Both the position numbers and the translations under genes were made by a program. Shown one piece after another: positions 55,146-63,469 of a stretch of 64,000 bases of DNA. This DNA comes from Chryseobacterium sp. JJR-5R (GTDB taxonomy: Bacteria > Bacteroidota > Bacteroidia > Flavobacteriales > Weeksellaceae): contig NZ_CP139137.1 in assembly GCF_034047335.1 (NCBI RefSeq), positions 1,054,001 to 1,118,000 of the forward strand. Reading direction: 5' to 3'. The notes below the pieces were generated by a model, which did no database searches, was not told where the DNA came from, and was given only the letters and a program-made list of their open reading frames with translations. Every line of letters begins with the position of its first letter. Positions within the stretch are counted from its first letter, which is position 1.

Positions 55146-55463
55146 ATGGCTTTAGAAATTACGGACAGCTCATTTCAGGACACGGTTTTAAAATCAGATA
55201 AACCGGTATTGGTAGACTTTTGGGCAGTATGGTGCGGACCTTGCAGAACCTTGGGACCGATTATTGAAGAAGTAGCAACAGATTTTGAAGGGAAAGCGGT
55301 AGTAGGAAAAGTAGATGTTGACAACAATCAGGAAATTTCTATGAAGTACGGTATCAGAAATATCCCTACGGTTCTTATTTTTAAGAACGGTGAAGTGGTA
55401 GACAAATTGGTAGGTGTAGCTCCAAAAGAGGTGATTGCAGAAAAATTAAGTGCACACTTATAA
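55146..55463 (+). CDS. trxA: thioredoxin
   Basis: Disulfide reductase of the cytoplasm. It has 105 residues from the ATG at 55146. Active site WCGPC with Cys30 and Cys33, preceded by PVLVDFWA, and the cis-proline in RNIPTVLIFKNG. Length and motifs are those of classical TrxA. The leader of about 50 bases from the promoter at 55081 excludes the longer reading. Confidence 0.96.
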   Translation: MALEITDSSFQDTVLKSDKPVLVDFWAVWCGPCRTLGPIIEEVATDFEGKAVVGKVDVDNNQEISMKYGIRNIPTVLIFKNGEVVDKLVGVAPKEVIAEKLSAHL

Positions 55464-55483
55464 AAATAATAAGTTTGATAATG

Positions 55484-55516
55484 AATGCCTTCCGTTTCAG
55501 GGAGGCATTTTTTTTG
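55484..55516 (+). terminator. terminator after trxA
   Basis: AATGCCTTCC pairs with GGGAGGCATT (one G-U), then eight T. Confidence 0.85.
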
Positions 55517-55523
55517 AAAATAG

Positions 55524-55554
55524 TTTGTATGTAACGAAAAAAGTTGTACTTTTG
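55524..55554 (+). promoter_or_regulatory. complete -33/-7 promoter of the tRNA-Asp cluster
   Basis: TTTG at 55524-55527, a spacer of exactly 19 bases, then TACTTTTG at 55547-55554. This is the canonical Bacteroidetes arrangement and the best-formed promoter in the window. Confidence 0.8.
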
Positions 55555-55608
55555 CCATCACAAAAAAGAAGCGAAGTTCTTTAACAAGAAACAACATTTA
55601 AGAAATTT

Positions 55609-55682
55609 GATCCGGTAGTTCAGCTGGTTAGAATGCCGCCCTGTCACGGCGGAGGTCGCGGGTTCGAGTCCCGTCCGGATCG
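55609..55682 (+). tRNA. tRNA-Asp (anticodon GTC), copy 1
   Basis: 74-base cloverleaf: acceptor GATCCGG/CCGGATC, anticodon loop CTGTCAC between CCGCC and GGCGG, T loop TTCGAGT. CCA not encoded. First of three identical genes at a period of 110 bases. Confidence 0.97.
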
Positions 55683-55718
55683 CAAAAGTTTTCTTCAATT
55701 TACTTTTAAAACAAAATT

Positions 55719-55792
55719 GATCCGGTAGTTCAGCTGGTTAGAATGCCGCCCTGTCACGGCGGAGGTCGCGGGTTCGAGTCCCGTCCGGATCG
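55719..55792 (+). tRNA. tRNA-Asp (anticodon GTC), copy 2
   Basis: Identical to copy 1. The spacer (TTTTCWTCAATTTACTT type) is also nearly identical, so the whole 110-base unit was duplicated. Confidence 0.97.
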
Positions 55793-55828
55793 CAGAAAGT
55801 TTTCATCAATTTACTTTAAAACAAAATT

Positions 55829-55902
55829 GATCCGGTAGTTCAGCTGGTTAGAATGCCGCCCTGTCACGGCGGAGGTCGCGGGTTCGAGTCCCGTCCGGAT
55901 CG
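55829..55902 (+). tRNA. tRNA-Asp (anticodon GTC), copy 3
   Basis: Identical to copies 1 and 2. Last before the terminator and before the remains of an integrative element; its 3' end is a plausible former attachment site. Confidence 0.97.
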
Positions 55903-55927
55903 CAACTATTAAAACAAAATAGTGCAG

Positions 55928-55964
55928 AACGCTTTAAAACGTATGTTTTAAAGCGTTTTTTGTT
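55928..55964 (+). terminator. terminator of the tRNA-Asp cluster
   Basis: AACGCTTTAAAAC and its exact complement around GTAT, followed by T residues. Confidence 0.85.
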
Positions 55965-56005
55965 TTATGCCTGTTCAAATAGAGCTAAAAATTAACAATA
56001 TAGAA

Positions 56006-56260
56006 GTGACCTATTCATTGACCAAAGAAAATCTGCATAAAGCAGGTCACTGAAAATTTGAATATTCAATTCGATAATTTTTAAAATTATCAATCGAAGA
56101 AGTGACCTTGGTCAGTGGACCTGTATATTTAGATAAAATAGGTTACTAAAAACTAGAATATTTGGCGGAATGGTTTATCGGATTGTTAATCCATATTGAC
56201 CCATTACAGTGACCTTCTCAATCGGTCTGTCTAAGGTCACTGAATGTCTGGAATATCCCT
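56006..56260. repeat. three imperfect ~96-bp tandem repeats with GTGACC/GGTCAC pairs
   Basis: GTGACC starts at 56006, 56102 and 56209. A second conserved block, GGTYACTRAA-N5-6-GAATAT, starts at 56045, 56141 and 56235 (steps of 96 and 94). In each unit the two can pair as an inverted repeat with a spacing of 39, 39 and 26 bases. Additional TTGACC copies lie at 56018 and 56196. Not coding. Position between tRNA-Asp and an integrase remnant suggests arm-type binding sites of the recombinase or its excision factor. Confidence 0.65.
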
Positions 56261-56340
56261 CTGATAAGCCAGTTCAGAAAGTGAATATCTTGTTAATATG
56301 TTTTACTGAAGTTAATTTTAAACTTTTAAAAGACAAATAA

Positions 56341-57004
56341 ATGAACAAGACATTTAATTTACTTTTTTATGTAAAAAAGTCCAAGATAAATTTGGAAGGA
56401 GAGGCTCCCGTTTATTTGAGAATTACAATTGATGGTAAAGTATGCGAGATAAGCACCAAACTTAGCATACAAATTTCTAAATGGATTTCCAAGGCGCAAA
56501 AAGTGTCCGGGTCGACAGAGGCAGCCAAGCCATTTAATTTTTATCTCAAAACTTTTGAACAAAAGGTATACGACACCTATAACGTATTGTTGAGAAATGA
56601 GGGTGTCGTTACTAGTCAAATACTTAAAAATAAAATTTTAGGTACCGTTGAGAGAGCCAGAACATTAATCCACATTTTCCGGGATCATAATGATCGTATG
56701 GAAAAGCTGGTAGGATTTGAGTTTGCTAAAGGTTGAGTTTGCTAAAGGTACTTTAACACGTTATAAAACTTGTCTGAATCATACTCAAGAATTTCTTTTA
56801 TGGAAGTACAATCTTTCTGAAATAGACATCAAAAAAGTAGATTACGGCTTTCTTAGTGATTTTGAAATGTTTTTAAGAACGGAAAAGAAATGCAACAACA
56901 ATTCAGCAGTAAAATATGTTAAGAATTTTGGGGAAATTATCAGAATCTGTATAGCCAATGGGTGGCTAGAAAAGGATCCGTTTGTTCATTACAGCTTGAA
57001 GTGA
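56341..57004 (+). pseudogene. tyrosine recombinase, frameshifted and lacking its catalytic domain
   Basis: The first 130 codons encode the arm-binding domain of Bacteroidetes integrases (FNLLFYVKKSKINLEGEAPV, YLRITIDGK). A 16-base unit TGAGTTTGCTAAAGGT is present twice in tandem (56718-56733 and 56734-56749), shifting the frame; with one copy removed the text runs on as FEFAKGTLTRYKTC. The second part is the core-binding domain, ending at HYSLK. The catalytic domain with Arg-His-Arg-His-Tyr is absent. Belongs to the tRNA-linked element inferred here. Confidence 0.8.
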
Positions 57005-58485
57005 CAAATATTCTACTCACTGACTTTTACATTGCTTTTTATCTTTGTTGCCAGTCAAAAAGGTTCATCGATGAGCTATGAACTTAATTAGGATGGTCAA
57101 AGCAGTATCTTAAAAGTTGATCTCGAATATTCAACTGTTGATACAAATGCTACTATATTCCGTTTTGGTGATCCTTATTTTGGAGGTCAAAGTGATATAT
57201 TTAATGTTTTGGACAATATTAAAAGTTCAGAATCAGAAGAAATTAATATTGATGGTTCCCAGAATCTTATCACTGTTAAGCATAAAAGAGCAAACAAACA
57301 TAAAATTTCATATGAAATTAATGGTACTGTTGCTGCAAATAATGGTAATGCTGCCATAACGAAAGAACTTTTTCGTCCTGTAATTAATAAGGGGCAGTTT
57401 ATATTTGCTATCCGGATTTTTTATGTTTAGCCTTAAAAATTTACAGGTTACAAAGGCAAGCTTGAAATTTAGTAGTATATCTGCCGGAATGAAAAGTTTT
57501 TACTCCTGGGATCCTGATGCAGATGCAACCAAGACCAGCATTATTCCGATAGATGATCTTAAAACTGTCTTTATTGCAATTGGGAATGATCTTCAAATAC
57601 AAAAGTACTTTTCAAAAAAAACAATATAGTACTCTCTAACATCAAATAATGATTCAGAAAATAATATTCAATCTTTGACGCAACCGTTTTCTGAAAATTA
57701 TTTTCCTAGCCTGAACTCTTATTGGAAAAGTGACATGGGAAAATATTACTATTTGCATGTCAATTCTTTAAATTCAGCACATAAAAATTTTGCAGGCGGA
57801 TTAGGTTGGGGTTCCGGTTTTATCATGAAGTATTATGGACCAATTTAACTCTGAAAAAAAAATTGTCATTGCTCATGAATCATCACATCTTTGGATAGGG
57901 CAAAGGATGATGATTGGTAATGATAATTTTGATCATCAGTGGTTTGGTGAAGGCTTTAATGGTTATATATGTTATATAAATCTGCTTAATTCAGGTATTT
58001 TTTCAGAGAAAGAATTTATTAATGAAGCTAATAAAAAGATCTTTAGTCCTCATTACAGCAATCAATATAGATCTTTACCAAATGATTCTATAGCTAAACT
58101 CTATTTAAAAGACCAAGAGGTACAAAGACTTCCCTATACAAGAGGATGGATCTATGCATTTTATCTTGATAATCAAATTAGTTTTGCTAGCAAAGGAAGG
58201 AAAAGCCTGAGGGATTTTCTTCAGAAATTATATAAATTTAATAATAAGCAAAAAAAGAAAAACAGCAACTATAATCTTGCTCTAGAAGATTTTAAGAAAA
58301 TACTGTCAGAATATCTACCCCAAAATCAAGTGGATTTTGAAATTGGAGAATATATGATAAAAGGCAATTTAATTGATCTATCAACTATGTATTGGTCGAA
58401 AGAATTTAACTTTACCTCCCGCGATGATATTCCAACAATTTTTTTAAAAAAGGGGCAACATCTAAAAAACTTTTATTCATGGTAA
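57005..58485 (+). pseudogene. M1/M61-like metallopeptidase, multiply disrupted
   Basis: Reading frames in order give a signal-peptide-like start (QIFYSLTFTLLFIFVASQ, no start codon) and MSYELN followed by a TAG at 57089. Then come strand-rich regions, a frame change near 57420, another TAG at 57627 and a further frame change near 57833. The last part is open to 58485 and holds the zinc site HESSHLWIGQRM with downstream WFGEGF. The original protein would have about 480 residues. It starts right where the integrase remnant stops, so a deletion joined them. Confidence 0.7.
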
Positions 58486-58514
58486 AGAATCTGTAATATT
58501 TTAACTATAAATAA

Positions 58515-58888
58515 TCATTGCTTAAGATTATTCTCCATAATTTTAAGTCTATTTAAAACGTTTATAAGTAAGTTTTTAGTTAACAATTTATCCTTGTTAC
58601 TTTCAATTTTCTTGGAATATAGAATCTTCTTAGTGCCTTTAAAAATTAAATAAAGAAGATATCTAAGTAATCTCCTCGTACTTTTTATTGAATGAATATT
58701 AATGAAGGTGCGTAAAAGTATCATTAACAATTCTTCGCTATCTTCTTTATTAAGAATATATTCGGATACAAAAATATACGCTCTATATTGTATTCGGCAT
58801 ATATTTCTTTAAATCCATCCTTTTGCAATATGTATGTCGATATTAAAACTCGATATTGCAATGTATCCGCAACTGAGGTCGGTTCTAT
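58515..58888 (-). pseudogene. unidentified decayed coding fragment
   Basis: Two frames together read IEPTSVADTLQYRVLISTYI then LQKDGFKEIYAEYNIER, and after a frame change AYIFVSEYILNKEDSEELL, then MILLRTFINIHSIKSTRR. The text looks helical and basic and is unlike random AT-rich translation, but I do not recognise the family. No ribosome site. Could also be coincidental open frames in AT-rich DNA. Confidence 0.3.
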
Positions 58889-59188
58889 TAAATTTATGTT
58901 AATTTAAATTTATACACATTTTATACTAAAAAAGTGATGATGCATTTTAATTACATTTAAAAAGTCGACATGCAAATTGAGATTGAAAACAAAACCTTAT
59001 CACAAATAGTACCGGCTAGCATTGCAAGATATTGACATGTATGTGCTGTCTCGTTTATAGCAGCACATTTATTAATTAATTATAGATTTTTTTTACCTCT
59101 TTCTACAGGTATAGGGATTGATTCATTTTGGTTTTTAGTAAAAAACTCTGTAAAGATTTAGGTTTAAAAGAGGTAGTTGCCACTATGT

Positions 59189-59785
59189 TTATGGGTTGCT
59201 AATATCCGTTCTATTGTCTGCAGCAACATATTTTTTATTTATAAATAATACGTCTACTGTGACATTGCTTTCATTCAGATTATAAATATCTCCTGTAATT
59301 CGCCAGTTTCCGCCATCGACTGATCTTGCCATATATCCAAACTGCCTTTCTGAGTTGGGAACACTTGCATCGGTTGGAAATTGATTGTTCACATTCTGAA
59401 TACTGTAGGTATATCTGATATTAGATACTACAGCTTCCCACTTCGCACAGGTCATTCCTGTATCGAAGCCACCGCCAACGATGCCAACAGGAAAATCTCC
59501 AACTAAATATCTACGGATAACAAACATTGAGGTTGAAGCATCAGTTGTAACACCTGTGGCAGCAGGAACGGGATCTCCTTCTTTATAGTCAACATCACCA
59601 GTGTTGCTATTTTGAACTAAGACTCGTGCATAGTTGGTATTAGTTGCTTCATCAGAAGTTGTTCTTAATCTGAAAGATCCATTTACATCTAAAGTTCTCG
59701 TTGGTGTCGTTGTACCAATACCAACCTGCGAGTTTAATGTTGCAGCAAAAAATAGCCCTAGAAGCGCAGTAAATTGTTTTGTCAT
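59189..59785 (-). CDS. secreted stalk-type protein with VGIGTTTPT motif
   Basis: 198 residues. Signal peptide about 1-19, then the hallmark SQVGIGTTTPTRTLDVNGSF that starts many flavobacterial secreted stalk or fibre proteins. The rest is strand-rich with a single Cys-containing segment (TGMTCAKWEAVV) and ends NKKYVAADNRTDISNP. No type IX sorting domain. It is the only intact gene in the 56-61 kb region. A cargo or a surface role is possible; function unknown. The remnant at 25848 may come from the same kind of protein. Confidence 0.75.
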   Translation of the reverse strand: MTKQFTALLGLFFAATLNSQVGIGTTTPTRTLDVNGSFRLRTTSDEATNTNYARVLVQNSNTGDVDYKEGDPVPAATGVTTDASTSMFVIRRYLVGDFPVGIVGGGFDTGMTCAKWEAVVSNIRYTYSIQNVNNQFPTDASVPNSERQFGYMARSVDGGNWRITGDIYNLNESNVTVDVLFINKKYVAADNRTDISNP

Positions 59786-60538
59786 AATGTATAATTTTTT
59801 AATGAAATTTTTAAGAAGTATAGTTGATTTATATTATTAATCTATATAAGTTTTTCTACTAAATTTAATTGATTGTTTCAAATACATTTTGCTCTAAAAT
59901 TGTATTTCTTATTGCGTTCGGTAAGTATATTTTAGGATTAAAAGTGATTCCTGATCAATTTTAATCCTATTAATTTTCCCATTTGAAAAATTCTTGCCGC
60001 TAACAAGGTTTTTTACTAATAAGAAAAATATGCTACAATTCACAAATAAAAATTAGATGAACAAATTCATAAGTTTTTTTAAAAAGATGAGATAATAAAT
60101 TTTAAATATTTTGAAATAATCTATTTTCGAATATATATTAACTTCAGATTGAGTAATAAGAAGTGGTCGAATATAGAGAATATAAAAGTTAGATTTTGTA
60201 CAAAATATTGAAAATATGTATTTTATACATTTGAAAATATAAGATAATTAATATGAAAATTACTTTTATTTTTAAAATATCTCAAATTATAATGAATAGT
60301 TATATTTTATTATTTTTCAATTATTAATTATATGCAAATATTATTATTAAATATGTAATAGTATTGAAATGATTGATATTTTATATTTTAAACCTTAATT
60401 ATTTTATTAAATGAATTATTTATTGATAAAAATAATTATTAATGAATAGTTTAAACTTGCTGTCCTTATAGTTCATTGATAAATATTTCTTTATAACAGT
60501 ATGTCAGGAAAATACGGGAGAACTAATCACAGACTAGT
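59786..60538. other. AT-rich interval without a gene
   Basis: About 750 bases, strongly AT-rich, with no credible frame, tRNA or recognisable repeat. It probably represents decayed element sequence. Confidence 0.5.
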
Positions 60539-60664
60539 ATGGAAAAAGCATGGGAACATTTTAAAAATATAAAAAGTAAGATTGATAAAAACCTTTTTAA
60601 AAGTGCTTACAAAGATCTTCGTTTAGGTATAGGTTCATTTGAAAATAATATAAAAGAGAAATAA
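60539..60664 (+). CDS. small open frame, 41 residues, possibly a truncated gene
   Basis: Starts MEKAWEHFKNIKSKIDKNLF and ends SFENNIKEK. The amphipathic Lys-rich text resembles natural protein more than the surrounding AT-rich DNA. It stops against the inner end of the IS3 remnant on the other strand and overlaps its far part, so it may be a gene cut by the insertion. No ribosome site stands out. Low confidence. Confidence 0.3.
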   Translation: MEKAWEHFKNIKSKIDKNLFKSAYKDLRLGIGSFENNIKEK

Positions 60665-61006
60665 CTGCATATGATGAAAAGTTTATACGCATTCCGTGTT
60701 CTAATTCGGAGTAAACAACCAGTTCCCGCTTATCGGAAGGTGTCAAAGTTTTTGCGATCACATCTTTCATCACAACATTTTCCAAAGTAAGTTATGCCAC
60801 AATTTTTTTTTCTGCGCGAGTTGTTTCTCAAATTCTTTCATTTTTGAGAGTTGTTATACATCCAAACCACCATATTTGCTTTTCCATTTGTAAAATGTCG
60901 GCTGACTGATGCCGTGTTCTCGGCAAATCTCCTTCACTGTCTCACCTTGATTTTGCTCAGATAAGATCTTGATGATCTTAACTTCTGAAAATTTACTGTT
61001 TTTCAT
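60597..61006 (-). pseudogene. IS3-family (IS407-like) transposase remnant
   Basis: The orfA start is clear: MKNSKFSEVKIIKILSEQNQ, then ETVKEICREHGISQPTFYKW and KYGGLDV, a helix-turn-helix typical of IS3 OrfA. A stop follows where LKRLK-type sequence should continue. After a frame change ENVVMKDVIAKTLTPSDKRE runs into a degenerate OrfB beginning and then ends. The DDE catalytic region and the second end are missing; terminal inverted repeats were not found. Confidence 0.75.
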
Positions 61007-61107
61007 AGTTTTCCAAATCTAAAAACTATATTTTTAATTGTTCCGATTTCTAGGGAAAATTAAAAAATCTTTTTAATTTTATTTCGAAGGTTTTACAGAT
61101 CGATATT

Positions 61108-61377
61108 TTATTCTCCCATAATCATTATATTTTTTTCATTACGTCTACTTCTCACATTGAGCTTATATTTTATAAATGAAGTCAGAAGAATTATTGAAGT
61201 TAATAGAAATATATTGAGAGAATACTTTCTAAAATCAATCATTGAATAATCAAAAAATAAGTATTTTTTAAATTCATTTGGCAATGCAACGAATACAATA
61301 TTGACAAACAATATGAAAATTATTATTTTATTTTGTACAGTATTCCAATTAAAAAATTGGTTTAAAAATCTTGCCAT
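61108..61377 (-). CDS. small membrane protein, possible SieB-like fragment
   Basis: 89 residues with two hydrophobic segments (IIIFILFVNIVFVALP; LNIFLLTSIILLTSFIKY). The pattern, with LPNEF and a short link carrying DFRKY, is reminiscent of the N-terminal half of superinfection-exclusion-B proteins, but the similarity is weak and by eye. No clear ribosome site or promoter. Lies between the IS3 remnant and a GIY-YIG remnant, so it may itself be a leftover. Confidence 0.4.
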   Translation of the reverse strand: MARFLNQFFNWNTVQNKIIIFILFVNIVFVALPNEFKKYLFFDYSMIDFRKYSLNIFLLTSIILLTSFIKYKLNVRSRRNEKNIMIMGE

Positions 61378-61646
61378 AGTAATATGCTTTTAAAATTTAA
61401 CAAAGCTCTTCACAGAACAATCATCATTGAAATAAGTTTCAGCCGCGCTTTATTGACTTTTGTTGAAAAGTTGTGCTCTAAAATTGAGCATAATTCTGTA
61501 CTTTTATACCCTTGACTGGTATTTGTGTACTTAGTTGAATGCCTAGGAAACATCCTCTAAGTTACTAAATGTTAGTCAATTATGCAAATAAAAACCACCT
61601 TATTTTACTGATTTTCAAAGGGTTATACGTTTTTGCCATGTACTAA

Positions 61647-61838
61647 AATTTTGTTTATATTTTGTATTCTTTAAGCAGAGACGTTTATTACAAAGGGTTT
61701 TCCGAGAATGTAGACAAGTGCCTGACTTATCACCTCACTTCCACAGGTAAGTATACTTCCGGTACGGAAGACTGGGACATTGTGTATTCCCGTTTTCTTA
61801 CAGTAATTTACCTGAGCATTTTTATTATCTCTGTTTAG
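61647..61838 (+). pseudogene. GIY-YIG endonuclease remnant
   Basis: In one frame: NFVYILYSLSRDVYYKGFSE then NVDKCLTYHLTSTGKYTSGT and EDWDIVYSRF. This follows the GIY-YIG layout (VYIL ... YYxGxS ... H ... YTxxxxDWxLVY). The start codon is missing (a stop lies directly before), the conserved Arg of the second motif is replaced, and after VYSRF the frame runs into unrelated hydrophobic text before TAG. Confidence 0.6.
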
Positions 61839-61882
61839 GTCTGATATTTGCATAAATAGCAGGACAAAGATCAAATGTATCA

Positions 61883-62926
61883 ATGAAAAACATACCTATA
61901 AAAAAATCATTTTTATTCACTTTATGTATCGCTTTAATGCTGGTTTCCTGTAAGAAGGAAATGGAAAAAATCAATGATAAAATGAATGATACGGCTGCTT
62001 CTGTCACAGAAAATTCAGACAATGAGGAAAAAGACTCGGTAATTGCAGAAAGAGATTCAGTAATCCAGAAAGAATCTCTGCCTCCGGCTATGCAGGAAGA
62101 CGGCTTCTACAATGCCTTTATCTTCCCGAAAGATAAAAAGATGAAAGATTCCTTATTTGCTGTTTTTAATAAGAAATATTCTGAAAAAGAGCGGTATGCG
62201 ATCCTGGCTTTGAATAGGCTGGATTCAAAAAACAAATGGAATGCCGACACCTTGGTCGTACCGGCAAAAATAGATACGACGCTGATGGAATATTCACCTT
62301 TTCCGATGCAGATCGATGTATTGAGCCCCGTGAAGAAATTCGTGGTTTTTTCATATCCTATCCAAGCGTACGGCGTATATTCAAACGGGACACTGGTTAA
62401 GTGGGGGCCTACCAGTATGGGTAAAAAGAATGCCAAGACCAAAACGGGTTTAACATTCGCCAACTGGAAAAAGCAGCTTGCTATTTCTACCGTAAGCAGC
62501 GAATGGAAACTGCCTTATAATTTTAATATTTTCAATCTGGACGGCATCGGGTGGCACCAATACGACCTTCCGGGATATCCTGCTTCGCATTCATGCCTTC
62601 GTTTGTTGATGAAAGATGCCAAGTGGCTGTACGGATATGCAGAAACCTGGGTGCTGAACCCCGGAGGAGCAACCACAAAAGCCAGAGGGACACCTGTCCT
62701 GGTCTACGGAGACTATAAATGGGGCGGAAGAAAGCCCTGGAGAAAACTCCTCGATGATCCCAATGCCAACAGCATTTCAGTAGAAGATATGTCCAGAATG
62801 ATTGAACCCAATATCGAAAAAATCCTGAAGGAACAGGATAACAGGGAAAAGGTAGTGGATTCGATCAGGGCGGCAAAAGCTGTATTGGAGCAGATGCCGG
62901 AGAACCCAAGAACCGAATCACCTTAA
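61883..62926 (+). CDS. L,D-transpeptidase lipoprotein
   Basis: Wall-modifying enzyme of 347 residues. Lipoprotein signal with Cys in LMLVSCKK (about residue 23). A charged linker leads to a YkuD-type domain (about residues 145-270): VVFSYPIQAYGVYSNGTLVK, GPTSMGKKNAKTKTGL, and the catalytic HQYDLPGYPASHSCLRL with Cys238. It could make 3-3 cross-links or attach proteins. The tail is Glu/Arg-rich. Marks the return to core genes after the decayed element. Confidence 0.9.
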   Translation: MKNIPIKKSFLFTLCIALMLVSCKKEMEKINDKMNDTAASVTENSDNEEKDSVIAERDSVIQKESLPPAMQEDGFYNAFIFPKDKKMKDSLFAVFNKKYSEKERYAILALNRLDSKNKWNADTLVVPAKIDTTLMEYSPFPMQIDVLSPVKKFVVFSYPIQAYGVYSNGTLVKWGPTSMGKKNAKTKTGLTFANWKKQLAISTVSSEWKLPYNFNIFNLDGIGWHQYDLPGYPASHSCLRLLMKDAKWLYGYAETWVLNPGGATTKARGTPVLVYGDYKWGGRKPWRKLLDDPNANSISVEDMSRMIEPNIEKILKEQDNREKVVDSIRAAKAVLEQMPENPRTESP

Positions 62927-62937
62927 CCGCAGCACCG

Positions 62938-63465
62938 TTAATCATCTGTTTTTTCAAAATGCAATGTGGATTCCTCAGCAAACCTTCTGAGTTTCAGCAT
63001 TTCGTCCCTGCCTTTGTACTGCCCGAATCTTGCCGCGGAATAAGTAAGGGCAATGCAGGCGAGCATAACGAATGATGCCGTAAGCGCCCATGGGAAATCA
63101 TTGCTGTTGATTTGTTTTTCAACATAGTACATTGAAAAAAAGACCATCCAGAATATAGAAAAAGTAAAATATAGAAACATAAAAAAAGTCCAGACCGCAG
63201 AACTGGGGCCGAATACGCCTAAGACTGCGGTTTTTTCATCCTCGGTTTCTATTCTTAAAGAAAGCCTCGGTTTCCAGTAGTTATCATCCGGTGTCTCCAC
63301 GCAGATCGTAGCGATCTCCTTATTGATGTTTCCGGAAAATTCATCTTTATGCTCTGAAAGGTATTTTTTAAGATTATCGGCATATTCCTCCTTTGTTAAG
63401 TCTGTAAACATCGTAAATCTTGGCCGGGTCCTGATTTTATCCAGTGTTGTTTCTTCTGTATTCAT
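62938..63465 (-). CDS. membrane protein of unknown function
   Basis: 175 residues with two membrane spans at about residues 89-112 (AVWTFFMFLYFTFSIFWMVF) and 125-145. A soluble N-terminal part has a TRPRFTMFTDLTKEEYADNL segment, and the C-terminus is basic. I do not recognise a named family. The gene starts four bases after the stop of the PDZ protein gene on the same strand, so they form one operon. Confidence 0.7.
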   Translation of the reverse strand: MNTEETTLDKIRTRPRFTMFTDLTKEEYADNLKKYLSEHKDEFSGNINKEIATICVETPDDNYWKPRLSLRIETEDEKTAVLGVFGPSSAVWTFFMFLYFTFSIFWMVFFSMYYVEKQINSNDFPWALTASFVMLACIALTYSAARFGQYKGRDEMLKLRRFAEESTLHFEKTDD

Positions 63466-63469
63466 AGTA

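Noticed and set aside
55609..56260. Regular repeats that might be a CRISPR array
   Set aside because: The first set are complete tRNA genes; the second has three diverged units with no constant spacer length and no cas genes.
57117..57359. Plus-strand open frame of 80 residues, rich in Leu and Ile
   Set aside because: Another frame over the same bases continues the metallopeptidase pseudogene with sensible composition; this one is a shadow.
59035..59075. Hairpin ATGTGCTGT/GCAGCACAT downstream of the stalk-type gene
   Set aside because: Stem is fair but no T tract follows on either strand, so a terminator could not be supported.
61671..61883. Minus-strand open frame of 70 residues
   Set aside because: It is the opposite strand of a GIY-YIG-like domain with ordered motifs; the plus-strand reading is the better explanation.
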